Source: Methanoperedens sp049303315
GTDB taxonomy: Archaea; Halobacteriota; Methanosarcinia; Methanosarcinales; Methanoperedenaceae
Reading direction: 5' to 3'
NCBI GenBank assembly: GCA_049303315.1
Contig: JBAQMZ010000035.1
Coordinates: forward strand, 1 to 43,369
DNA: 43,369 nucleotides
A program made the position numbers and the translations under genes. The notes beneath the pieces are model-generated. The model was given only the letters and a program-made list of their open reading frames with translations, ran no database searches and had not been told where the DNA came from. Shown piece after piece: positions 15,403 to 23,180 of this stretch; the stretch's first letter is position 1, and each line of letters opens with the position of its first letter.

Positions 15403-15639
15403 TCAATACCACTCTTCAGATTCTATAAGCTTTTCAGCTTCAGTCTCTTTGATTTTAATTATTCCTGAAAGTCCGTCAACAGGGTCAGATGATGCCTCTA
15501 CTATCAGTTTCTTATTCACCACTGTCATTCTAATTTCTTCTCCGGATTTCAGACCCAGCATATCCAGTATTTTGTCAGGAATTTTAATCTGTTTGTTTTG
15601 GGTTATTCTGCTATGAGAAACTTCCAAGGTAAACACCAA
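15403..15639 (-). CDS. AbrB/SpoVT-type DNA-binding protein
   Basis: This 78-residue protein has the swapped-hairpin AbrB fold near its N-terminus: ITQNKQIKIPDKILDMLGLKSGEEIRMTVVNKKLIV. A tail of about 30 acidic residues follows. Such proteins act as dimeric regulators or as antitoxins of VapBC-type pairs. No toxin gene is adjacent, so a stand-alone regulator is more likely. A TATA-like CATTTATAAATATC lies upstream at about 15655-15668. Confidence 0.7.
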   Translation of the reverse strand: MVFTLEVSHSRITQNKQIKIPDKILDMLGLKSGEEIRMTVVNKKLIVEASSDPVDGLSGIIKIKETEAEKLIESEEWY

Positions 15640-15717
15640 TTAAACTAATGGCTTAGATATTTATAAATGTTAGTACACGCTGGGCTTTAACCGTTTTTAT
15701 TAGCCCTACTACGGTTC

Positions 15718-16590
15718 TTAATGCACAATCTTTGCAATATCCATCTCAAGAATATCCTCTGCACCGAGGCTCTTGAGTTTCGGTATAAGTATATTGATCT
15801 CGCTCTTGCTTACCACAGTTTCCACCGCATAATAATCAGATTTATAGAGTTTTGATACCGTGGGTTTTTTCATGGCGGGAAGCCCGCCTACGACGGCATC
15901 AAGCCTGGATTCGGGGACGTTCATCACGATGAAAACCTTCCCGCGCGCTTCAAGTACTGCCTGCAGGAGGATTTTTATCTCTTCGATTTCCCTGCGCTTT
16001 ACCGGGTCTTTCCATGATTTCTTATTCGCGATGAGCTTCGTATTTGATTCAAGAATAATATCCACGATTTTTAAACCGTTCTTGCGCAGCGTTGAACCTG
16101 TCTCGGTCAGATCAACAATCACATCCACAAGTTCGGGAACCTTTGCTTCAGTTGCGCCATACGAATAGCGGATATCCACCTGGATTCCAAGATTATCAAA
16201 AAATCTCCTCGTGAGTTTGGGATACTCTGTCGAGACCCTGCTTCCGGGTTTGATATCCTTTGCAGTTTTGACATCCCGTTCATTCGGGACAGCAACCACG
16301 ATTTTCACTATTCCCTCTCCCATTTTGCTGTAAAACATATCTGCAACTTCAACTACGTCGGCATCCGATTCCATTACCCAGTCCTTGCCTGATATGCCCA
16401 GGTCAAAGTAACCCTCTTCAACGTATTTTGGGATTTCCTGGGGTCGGAGGATTTTAACCTTCCGTATCCTCGGGTCTTTCACGGTCGGGTTATACTCGCG
16501 GTCAGTCTTCCTTATCTCAAGGTCTGCCTGTTTGAACAAAAGAAGAGTCTGCTCTTCAAGACTGCCTTTTGGGAGAGCGATATCAATCAT
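15718..16590 (-). CDS. hisG: ATP phosphoribosyltransferase, long form
   Basis: This 290-residue protein catalyses the first step of histidine synthesis (ATP + PRPP). The phosphoribosyl loop is seen in ADVIVDLTETGSTLRKNGLK-like residues (VDVIVDLTETGSTLRKN), and the N-terminus IDIALPKGSLEEQT is typical. The extra C-terminal 75 residues (about 215-290, KVFIVMNVPESRLDAVVGGLPAMKKPTVSKL region) form the ACT-like domain that binds histidine, marking the allosteric long form that works without HisZ. A GGGGGGT ribosome site precedes ATG 16590. Other his genes are not nearby. Confidence 0.95.
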   Translation of the reverse strand: MIDIALPKGSLEEQTLLLFKQADLEIRKTDREYNPTVKDPRIRKVKILRPQEIPKYVEEGYFDLGISGKDWVMESDADVVEVADMFYSKMGEGIVKIVVAVPNERDVKTAKDIKPGSRVSTEYPKLTRRFFDNLGIQVDIRYSYGATEAKVPELVDVIVDLTETGSTLRKNGLKIVDIILESNTKLIANKKSWKDPVKRREIEEIKILLQAVLEARGKVFIVMNVPESRLDAVVGGLPAMKKPTVSKLYKSDYYAVETVVSKSEINILIPKLKSLGAEDILEMDIAKIVH

Positions 16591-16765
16591 AATACCCCCT
16601 TAACATGAATTCACTGATTAAAAGCTTTACTGGTTTTTAATGTTCTTCCCTGCTTTTCTTGACGTATAGGAAAGTATAAACACTCATCTCCATCTTGCGG
16701 CTGAATTTTCGTCATAAAATTGATGTTTTTGATATAGACGTTTCAGCAAAAGATGTTACACTACC

Positions 16766-16996
16766 TTATGACTTCTCAGTATGTTTTTTAATAATGAGAC
16801 ATTTATTTTCAGTGTCAATTCTAACGATAACTTCATCACCTGATTTAAAAGGAAAATTGCTATCTCTCGCAACTTCACTGGGAATGTAAACAAAATATTT
16901 ATCATACAGCTTGCCTTTGCTTCTGCTGGGACGGTTCATAAGTTTGCTTTTTGCTTCAATCAATGTAGTATCACTGATATGTGTAACAATGCCCAT
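16766..16996 (-). CDS. AbrB/SpoVT-like DNA-binding protein
   Basis: This 76-residue protein ends in an AbrB-like hairpin (YFVYIPSEVARDSNFPFKSGDEVIVRIDTENKCLIIKK). The N-terminal 30 residues are basic and may add DNA contacts. The 'IPsevArdsnfpFksGdeV' phrasing is typical of archaeal AbrB proteins. There is no toxin partner in the adjoining DNA. It is the second AbrB-type protein within 1.5 kb, on either side of hisG. Confidence 0.6.
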   Translation of the reverse strand: MGIVTHISDTTLIEAKSKLMNRPSRSKGKLYDKYFVYIPSEVARDSNFPFKSGDEVIVRIDTENKCLIIKKHTEKS

Positions 16997-17075
16997 ATGT
17001 AATCATTTTTTCCGATTACTGATTAGCTACACTGAATTGTATAACAAAAATAAATATAGACATTGATACAGAACT

Positions 17076-17177
17076 ATGGGATTAATGTATAAAAATGAAA
17101 AAATGTATTTAAAAACCTCAGAAGAAAGAAAAAAGTTATTAAAAGCTGGTTAAACTGGAAAGGAGATAGAAAATTGA
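17076..17177 (+). pseudogene. Possible remnant of a small ORF with in-frame stops
   Basis: The frame from ATG 17076 reads MGLMYKNEKMYLKTSEERKK then LLKAG, a TAA at 17151, TGKEIEN and a second stop. The phrase 'ERKKLLKAG.TGKEIE' resembles the start of small proteins I recall near archaeal mobile elements ('LLKAGFTGKEIE'). The continuing sense after the first stop suggests a decayed gene. The match is from memory, and the rest of this 430-base gap (16997-17424) shows no intact gene. Confidence 0.3.
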
Positions 17178-17267
17178 TTGGCAGAACGATGCATAAGATA
17201 GTACTGAGATAGTATGCCAAATTGTTTCACAACCTTTATGTACACGAACGTAGTAATGAGTCCATTG

Positions 17268-17330
17268 GCGGTGGTCGAAACCTTTTTAAAACCACTAACC
17301 CCCACTCCCCAGACCACCGCACTCGCCATA
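17268..17330. repeat. Inverted repeat with nested alternative pairing (possible structured RNA)
   Basis: GCGGTGGTC (17268-17276) and GACCACCGC (17322-17330) are perfect reverse complements around a 45-base spacer. GTGGT in the left arm can also pair with ACCAC at 17291-17295 inside the spacer, giving two exclusive hairpins. The spacer also holds CGAAACCTTTTTAAAA, which looks like BRE plus TATA on the plus strand. It lies in the gene-free region 16997-17424, so it could be a promoter with operator dyad or a small RNA. Confidence 0.35.
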
Positions 17331-17424
17331 ATATTTCATTTATTCAACTTTTCTTGTAGATGATAGGTAAATTTAATATTATTGGAGTAATATTTACACT
17401 TCGTTTAGGTCCAAGTAACATATA

Positions 17425-17862
17425 TTATCTATCAGAATATCTCCTTGATTTATTAAAAACTATCTCAAGGATACCGTTCTTCAATACTGCTTTCATGCCT
17501 GTTTTATTGACTCTTGCGGGCAATTCTATCGAATCTATTACACTTTTTTCAGCATTATTCGCAGTAATTTCAAGCAGTCTTCCCGAACCTGTAAGTTTAA
17601 CATTCTTCAGTTCCATTCCCGGAATCCCGATTATCGCATGGACTTTTTCATCGGTTTCAAGTATATCCACAGGTGTTTTCGGGGGCTTTTGGACGCCAAT
17701 ATTCCCATCGCCTGGGATCATAAGCGGAAACAGGTTAATCGAAATATTGATATTTACAGGTATATTCTCAGGAATATCCGTTTCATCGATTTCCTGCATG
17801 ATATTATCCAGGGCTTCTTCTAATTGTTTCAGGAATTCATCAAAATCCGTTCTTTTTTTCAT
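17425..17862 (-). CDS. Hsp20/alpha-crystallin family protein (GvpH-like)
   Basis: About 145 residues. A helical N-terminal arm (FDEFLKQLEEALDNIMQEID) precedes an alpha-crystallin-like domain at about 63-140 (VDILETDEKVHAIIGIPGMELKNVKL to LKNGILEIVF), including the final GILEIVF beta strand where Hsp20 proteins carry GVL(E/T)I. Archaeal members with this layout are often called GvpH-like, but no gas-vesicle genes are here. It begins 2 bases after the stop of the CDC48 gene, so it is co-transcribed and probably co-operates with that unfoldase in protein quality control. The AAGGAAAA before ATG 17862 may serve as ribosome site. Confidence 0.75.
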   Translation of the reverse strand: MKKRTDFDEFLKQLEEALDNIMQEIDETDIPENIPVNINISINLFPLMIPGDGNIGVQKPPKTPVDILETDEKVHAIIGIPGMELKNVKLTGSGRLLEITANNAEKSVIDSIELPARVNKTGMKAVLKNGILEIVFNKSRRYSDR

Positions 17863-17864
17863 TT

Positions 17865-20078
17865 TTACTTTTCCTTTTTTGTTTTTTCTTTATCGATGGT
17901 TTTTGTAAAATTTGTCATCGCTTCATATTCTTTTAAATCCCACGGAGTAGGTCTTACAATATTAAAAGCTTTTTCAAAATGCTCGTTTTTAATCCTGATT
18001 TCAAGGGCTTCTCTCTTTACATCTTCCCTTTCCATGCCGGGTTTTATGCACTCCCGGAGAGCAAGTATCGCTGCTTCACGGCATATAGCTTCAATATCGG
18101 CGCCGACATAACCTTCAGTTCTTCTGGCAAGCTCCTTTATATCGACCTCGCCGGATAATGGCTTTCCTTTCAGGTGAATCTTCAATATTGCTTCCCTCTC
18201 CTTTAGCTCAGGTGGCCGGATGTATATAAACCGGTCAAAGCGTCCAGGTCTTAGCAAAGCCGGGTCCACCATATCCGGGCGGTTTGTCGCCGCAATCACT
18301 ACCACGTTCTTAAGTTCCTCAAGACCGTCAAGTTCTGTGAGTATCTGGCTCACCACCCTTTCGGTCACACCGGTGTCAAATGAAGCACCGCGCGGGGGAA
18401 CAATGGAATCTATTTCGTCAAAGAAAATGATGGTTGGGGCAGCCTGGCGGGCTTTCCTGAATGTTTCCCTGACCGCCTTCTCAGATTCTCCCACATATTT
18501 GCTAAGGAGTTCGGGCCCCTTGATACTTATGAAATTCGCCTGGCTTTCCGTAGCCACGGCTTTTGCAAGCATGGTCTTTCCCGTACCCGGAGGCCCGAAA
18601 AGCATCACTCCTTTCGGGGGCTGTGTGTGGATTGCTTCAAACGCTTCAGGATATTTTAGCGGCCATTCAACCGCTTCGATGAGTTCCTGTTTTGCCATGT
18701 CAAGCCCGCCTATCTCATTCCATCTCACCGCAGGCACCTCGACAAACACCTCCCGCAGTGCAGACGGTTCGATAGTCTGAAGCGCATTCTGGAAATCACT
18801 TCTTGTCACTACGATTTGTTCCATGATTTCAGGAGGGATTTCTTCTTCGATATTGATTTTAGGTAGTATTAGGCGGATTGCATGCATCGCGGCTTCCTTG
18901 CACAGCGATGAAATATCAGCGCCCACGAAACCATGCGTCATGTCGGCTATTTCACGAAGTCCCGTCTCCTCGGACATATCCTGGGCAAGCGGCATCCCCC
19001 GCGTATGGACTTGAAGTATTTCAAGCCGCCCGATCCTGTCCGGGATACCTATCTCTATCTCGCGGTCAAATCTTCCGCCGCGGCGAAGCGCAGCATCTAT
19101 CGCGTTAGGCCTGTTCGTGGCTGCAATAACTATCACCTGTCCCCGCTGTTTCAAACCGTCCATCAACGATAACAACTGCGCCACCACGCGCCGTTCCACT
19201 TCGCCAGTGACCTCCTCTCTTTTCGGGGCTATGCTGTCTATCTCGTCAATAAAAATAACGGTCGGGGCATTTTTTTCAGCCTCCTCGAAGATTTCACGGA
19301 TGTGTTTTTCACTTTCACCGTAATACTTACTCATTATCTCAGGGCCGCTTATCGAAACAAAATTTGCATCTGTCTCGTTCGCCACAGCCTTTGCTATCAT
19401 GGTCTTACCCGTACCCGGAGGCCCGTGAAGCAGAACGCCTTTTGGCGGCTCTATGCCAAGTTTCTCGAAAAGCTCAGGATGCCGCAGTGGAAGTTCGATC
19501 ATCTCACGGATAAGCCCGATTTCACGCCGCAGTCCCCCGATATCCTCATAGGTAAGATGGGTTGGGCGCACTTCCAGTTCTTCCATCACCTCTTCTTTCA
19601 CGACAAGGCTCGTGTTCCTGGCTATAATGACAGGACCTGGCGGCTGGGTTGAAATTACAATGAACGATAACGGGTTGCTCACCGTTTCCACCCGCAGGCG
19701 CTGGCCTTTGGTGAGGGGTCTTCCTTCAAGGAGGCGAAGAAGGTACTGGGGTCCCCCGACAAGCCTGATTTGCTGCGTTGGTGCAAGAACCACCCGCTTT
19801 GCTACCTGGGGCGTGGATTTCTGAAGATAAATCTTATCGTCAATCCCAACGCGGGCGTTCGTCCTGATGTTCCCGTCAATTCTTATTATTTCGGTCCCCT
19901 GGTCTTCCGGGTAACCCGGCCCGGCGATTGCGCATGCTTTTTCCTTGCCGACGACCATAATAATATCGCCGCTCAGGATACCCATTTTCTCCATCACATC
20001 GCGGTCAATCCTTGCAATATCCCTGCCAACGTCCCTGTGATGGGCTTCAGCGACCCTCAGCATTATTCTTTCGTTCAT
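17865..20078 (-). CDS. CDC48/VAT-type AAA+ ATPase
   Basis: This 737-residue unfoldase has the CDC48/p97/VAT architecture: an N-domain (1 to about 180, double-psi barrel) and two AAA modules. D1 has Walker A GPPGTGKT at 219-226 and Walker B DEID at 278-281; D2 has Walker A at 495-502 followed by a second DEID. Substrates are threaded through the hexamer, probably for the proteasome. The D1 sensor segment reads LRRGGRFDRE where most relatives have LRRPGRFDRE. The C-terminus ends in a Lys/Glu-rich tail without a recognisable HbYX motif. A TATA-like AAAATATAACTATAAG precedes ATG 20078. The Hsp20 gene follows in the same transcript. Confidence 0.95.
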   Translation of the reverse strand: MNERIMLRVAEAHHRDVGRDIARIDRDVMEKMGILSGDIIMVVGKEKACAIAGPGYPEDQGTEIIRIDGNIRTNARVGIDDKIYLQKSTPQVAKRVVLAPTQQIRLVGGPQYLLRLLEGRPLTKGQRLRVETVSNPLSFIVISTQPPGPVIIARNTSLVVKEEVMEELEVRPTHLTYEDIGGLRREIGLIREMIELPLRHPELFEKLGIEPPKGVLLHGPPGTGKTMIAKAVANETDANFVSISGPEIMSKYYGESEKHIREIFEEAEKNAPTVIFIDEIDSIAPKREEVTGEVERRVVAQLLSLMDGLKQRGQVIVIAATNRPNAIDAALRRGGRFDREIEIGIPDRIGRLEILQVHTRGMPLAQDMSEETGLREIADMTHGFVGADISSLCKEAAMHAIRLILPKINIEEEIPPEIMEQIVVTRSDFQNALQTIEPSALREVFVEVPAVRWNEIGGLDMAKQELIEAVEWPLKYPEAFEAIHTQPPKGVMLFGPPGTGKTMLAKAVATESQANFISIKGPELLSKYVGESEKAVRETFRKARQAAPTIIFFDEIDSIVPPRGASFDTGVTERVVSQILTELDGLEELKNVVVIAATNRPDMVDPALLRPGRFDRFIYIRPPELKEREAILKIHLKGKPLSGEVDIKELARRTEGYVGADIEAICREAAILALRECIKPGMEREDVKREALEIRIKNEHFEKAFNIVRPTPWDLKEYEAMTNFTKTIDKEKTKKEK

Positions 20079-20131
20079 GGCTTATAGTTATATTTTAGTC
20101 CTTATAATAGATAAAGCATCATGTGAGTGAA

Positions 20132-21601
20132 TCAGAATCTCGGGCATCTCGCTCTTGCCAGGAGCACGGAAATCCCACTGGCTTTGAGTTTTTTCTTAAG
20201 CAGGGCGGAAATTTCAATATCAGACTGGGGGGCTATTATCTCAGTATCTTTGATATAAGACCTGACCAGTTCTGTCAAATCCGCAACTTCCTGCCCGCCT
20301 GTCATGGCAGCCACTTCGTTCTGCAGGACAATAACCACCACTTCATGCCCTTTATGGACTGCATTGATAAGCCCCTGGATTCCTGAATGCGCAAGACCAA
20401 AATCACCGATTATCGCAATTCCCTTCCTGTTAAAACCGCAGGCTGTGCCGATGGATGAGCCAAGAGAGAAAGCGGCGTCAAGAAGGGATAGCGGCGGTGA
20501 CGATGTCAATATGGAGCAGCCGAGGTCTCCCGCAACCGGCACATTCAGCTTTTTTACAGCTTTGTACAGGGGCAGGTACGGGCAGTCTTCGCATAAAGGA
20601 CGAGCGCCCCGCTTTTTTATGGTCTCCGGGGTAATTTTGCGTGTTACATTATCTTTCTTAATATCTCCAATTGCCTTTTGTATATCCTTTATTTCAACCA
20701 TTCCGTATGGCAGGTGCCCCGTCAGTTTCCCCAATACCTTTCCTGAAAGCTGTTTTTCAATAACGGGTTCGGTTTCTTCCACAACCAGGACGCGCTTATG
20801 CCCGCTTATGAAGCGGTTAATCAAATCAAGAGGCAGGGGATTAACAATTGTGAGAGAAAGATGGGAAAAATCGGGGGATACGATAGAATCAACCAAAGAT
20901 GCGGGAAACCCGGATGAGATTATTCCGATATCGCTTTTTTTTGTATATGTGTTCAGTTTTGAATTTTCGGCATACTCACACATTTCAGGGAACGACTCAC
21001 TGTGGAATCGCTGGTGTTTGCCACGCATCGTCAGCTGCCACATTTTCTTACCAAGAGGCAACGCAGTATTCGATGCGCTTCTCTTCCTCGTAATTTTGCC
21101 CTCTTTTTCCAGTAATCGGTCTGTAAGCCTGATAATTACAGGAGTTCTCACTTTTTCCGATAAGAGAAAAGCCTCTTTAATGCAAAGGTAGGCAGTTTCG
21201 GGGGTCGAAGGGTCAAAAACAGGAGCCTCGGCAACCAGCCCGTAAAACCGCGAATCCTGCTCGTTCTGGGATTTCTGGATGCCGGGGTCGTCTCCCGCGA
21301 TGATGACCACGCCTGCGCCTATGGTATGCGTTGCAGATGTCACAAGCGGGTCTGCGAGTATGTTCATCCCCACATGCTTTGTAATCACGGCGCTGCGTTC
21401 TCCGCATACCGATGAGCCCAGCGCAATTTCAAGCGCCACTTTTTCATTGACAGACCATTCATGCCTTGGTGAGTTCCCGTATTTAAGTACGGGGTCTTTG
21501 AGGGCTTCCATGAGTTCGGTTATGGGAAAACCCGGAACGCCAGTTACCATTTTAACGCCGCTATCCTGAAGCGCAGAAACCACTGCATGTAGACCGTTCA
21601 T
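20132..21601 (-). CDS. Indolepyruvate/2-oxoacid oxidoreductase alpha-like TPP enzyme lacking the ferredoxin domain
   Basis: This 489-residue protein resembles IorA. The N-terminal pyrimidine-binding domain (VSALQDSGVKMVTGVPGFPITELMEAL, IALGSSVCGERSAVITKHVGMN) is followed by a central domain and a C-terminal TPP-binding domain with the GD...N metal motif (IIGDFGLAHSGIQGLINAVHKG at about 397-418, VIVLQN). Classical IorA ends with a two-cluster ferredoxin domain rich in CxxCxxC; here the chain stops at residue 489 with no such domain, and no iorB lies beside it. A GAGGTG ribosome site precedes ATG 21601. The substrate is unclear: aryl pyruvate oxidation is likely by homology, but another decarboxylase role is possible. 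Confidence 0.75.
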   Translation of the reverse strand: MNGLHAVVSALQDSGVKMVTGVPGFPITELMEALKDPVLKYGNSPRHEWSVNEKVALEIALGSSVCGERSAVITKHVGMNILADPLVTSATHTIGAGVVIIAGDDPGIQKSQNEQDSRFYGLVAEAPVFDPSTPETAYLCIKEAFLLSEKVRTPVIIRLTDRLLEKEGKITRKRSASNTALPLGKKMWQLTMRGKHQRFHSESFPEMCEYAENSKLNTYTKKSDIGIISSGFPASLVDSIVSPDFSHLSLTIVNPLPLDLINRFISGHKRVLVVEETEPVIEKQLSGKVLGKLTGHLPYGMVEIKDIQKAIGDIKKDNVTRKITPETIKKRGARPLCEDCPYLPLYKAVKKLNVPVAGDLGCSILTSSPPLSLLDAAFSLGSSIGTACGFNRKGIAIIGDFGLAHSGIQGLINAVHKGHEVVVIVLQNEVAAMTGGQEVADLTELVRSYIKDTEIIAPQSDIEISALLKKKLKASGISVLLARARCPRF

Positions 21602-21640
21602 GAAGCTGCACCTCGCTTTATGAGGTTCCTGAAGTTTACA

Positions 21641-21671
21641 AACCGCAGATGAACGCAGATAAACGCAGATA
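21641..21671 (-). repeat. 31-base GCAGAT-type repeat, copy 1 (inverted relative to copy 2)
   Basis: Three units of the 10- to 11-base sequence ATCTGCGTTY read on the minus strand. Copy 2 at 25485-25515 matches 29 of 31 bases in opposite orientation. The two copies bracket the restriction-modification genes. Confidence 0.8.
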
Positions 21672-21695
21672 CGACACCAATAGCATACGTTGGCA

Positions 21696-23177
21696 TTAAT
21701 TACCTCTTTCTATGCTATCTATCTGACTGTCCAGCCATTGCATTGCCGTTTCTTCGTCTTTCTCAATCGCCATTTCAACCGCTTTCTTTGCACATTCCAG
21801 CAATTGCTTGGATTGCTTTCTCAGGCTAAAGGATTCAGTGATTTTTTGTTGGATTTCATCTTGTTTCCCCTCTTTAAGAATAGGTATCAATGTTTTCTCT
21901 ACTTGGTCGGGTCTCCAGTGAAGAATGACAGACCCGCCCACATCTCTATTTATTTGCTCTTGTACAATAAGAGAGTTCAGCACCAATGTTAAATAACTTG
22001 GTTTGATTTGTTTGTCTTTCAGTTTAAGCCTCAATATCCCACCGGAAGGTATCATTTTTTGTGGTTCTTCACTCAAGAAATAAGCAATACCTGGCGTTGC
22101 ATCCTTGCTGAACAATATTTCACCTTTTTTCGGTTGATGATTTTTTGACTCTTCAAAAGTAACATCAGGTTCTTCTTTGGGAGTTAATTCAGAATATAGT
22201 TTCTCAGAAATGTATTTTTCTTCTGTAGTCTCGAACGGTGAAAGGTTGCTTACCCTAACAAAAGGGATGCCTTCATCCGAATATTCCTCGCTTCCTACTT
22301 CAATACACTTTTTCAGAGAAGCCAGATTACCCAATGTATCCCATCCACCCTTATAGTTTTTAATCGCCGCCACAATCTCATCATATTTGGGCTGGAAATA
22401 TTCAGCGTCAAAGCGCCCGGCTTGTTGGGTGTCCGAGTAGTTTTTGATAAAGCTCAGACGGTGTTTGGGTTTCCAGTCTAAAAGACCGAGTTCGAAAAGT
22501 AGTAGGACTTCAGTTTCATGGTATCTTTTTTGTGATAACGAGTTAAATTCTTGTGATTGTCTATAAATCCCTTCAAATTTATCCTGAAAAACGTCTGAAA
22601 AAGTTGGTATCTTAATATTATTAATGGCTTCAACGGTTAGATGAGGCTGTCCCGTCTGACTGGCTGTTCTCAATAGTAACTTTTGTCCTATATCGGAGTG
22701 TAAAAAAATCCACAAATAGAATTTATTAAGTTGATGGAGATTTGAAGTTTTTAATATAATTATATCCCTACATACTGAATATGATGAGTAATCGTCTGTT
22801 AGTAATGCAATTTTTGCAAGAGTGTTTCCTCCTTTTGCGATAATCAAATCTCTTGGTTTGCCTCTCGCAATGGTTGATTTATTATTATCCAGTATTTCTT
22901 CGGGTAAAAATACTGTGTCTGTTGTAAGATGAAGAAGTCCATTTTGTATTTCGTTTACCCTGATAAATGGAATCCCATCTTTCTTAAAATTATAATATGA
23001 AACTATAGATGGGTAAAAAGCACTGCAATCCAATTCAGCTTTCGCATTTCGCAAAGAAATTGCAGGAAACCTTTGCAATTTGTTCTCAAGATCGATGCAT
23101 GCTGGATGATAGTATTCAGCATCTAACCTGAATACTATGTCATCAAGTTTGCTTTTGAATACTGTTGAGTACTGCAT
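21696..23177 (-). CDS. Type I-like specificity subunit (HsdS / BcgB-like)
   Basis: This 493-residue protein has two target-recognition half-domains. Both half-sites begin with a DAEYY/FQP-type motif (RLDAEYYHPACIDLENKL near residue 20 and GRFDAEYFQPKYDEIVAAI in the middle), the normal repeat of HsdS. Conserved helical spacers follow each, with FEGIYRQSQEFNSLSQKRY and FSLRKQSKQLLECAKKAVEM. It recognises the bipartite DNA target for the adjoining methylase-nuclease. It starts 3 bases after that gene's stop, with a GGGGTAAAGG upstream. Confidence 0.9.
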   Translation of the reverse strand: MQYSTVFKSKLDDIVFRLDAEYYHPACIDLENKLQRFPAISLRNAKAELDCSAFYPSIVSYYNFKKDGIPFIRVNEIQNGLLHLTTDTVFLPEEILDNNKSTIARGKPRDLIIAKGGNTLAKIALLTDDYSSYSVCRDIIILKTSNLHQLNKFYLWIFLHSDIGQKLLLRTASQTGQPHLTVEAINNIKIPTFSDVFQDKFEGIYRQSQEFNSLSQKRYHETEVLLLFELGLLDWKPKHRLSFIKNYSDTQQAGRFDAEYFQPKYDEIVAAIKNYKGGWDTLGNLASLKKCIEVGSEEYSDEGIPFVRVSNLSPFETTEEKYISEKLYSELTPKEEPDVTFEESKNHQPKKGEILFSKDATPGIAYFLSEEPQKMIPSGGILRLKLKDKQIKPSYLTLVLNSLIVQEQINRDVGGSVILHWRPDQVEKTLIPILKEGKQDEIQQKITESFSLRKQSKQLLECAKKAVEMAIEKDEETAMQWLDSQIDSIERGN

Positions 23178-23180
23178 CCT

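Noticed and set aside
15403..16996. VapBC-type toxin-antitoxin pairs at the two AbrB genes
   Set aside because: No PIN or other toxin gene adjoins either AbrB-like gene.
20304..21191. 295-codon open frame on the plus strand opposite the IorA-like gene
   Set aside because: It is antisense to a gene with clear domains and its translation is low-complexity Ser/Arg/Pro-rich without any motif.
20132..21601. Sulfopyruvate decarboxylase ComDE
   Set aside because: The domain order and motifs resemble IorA, and at 489 residues it is longer than ComDE fusions as I recall them.
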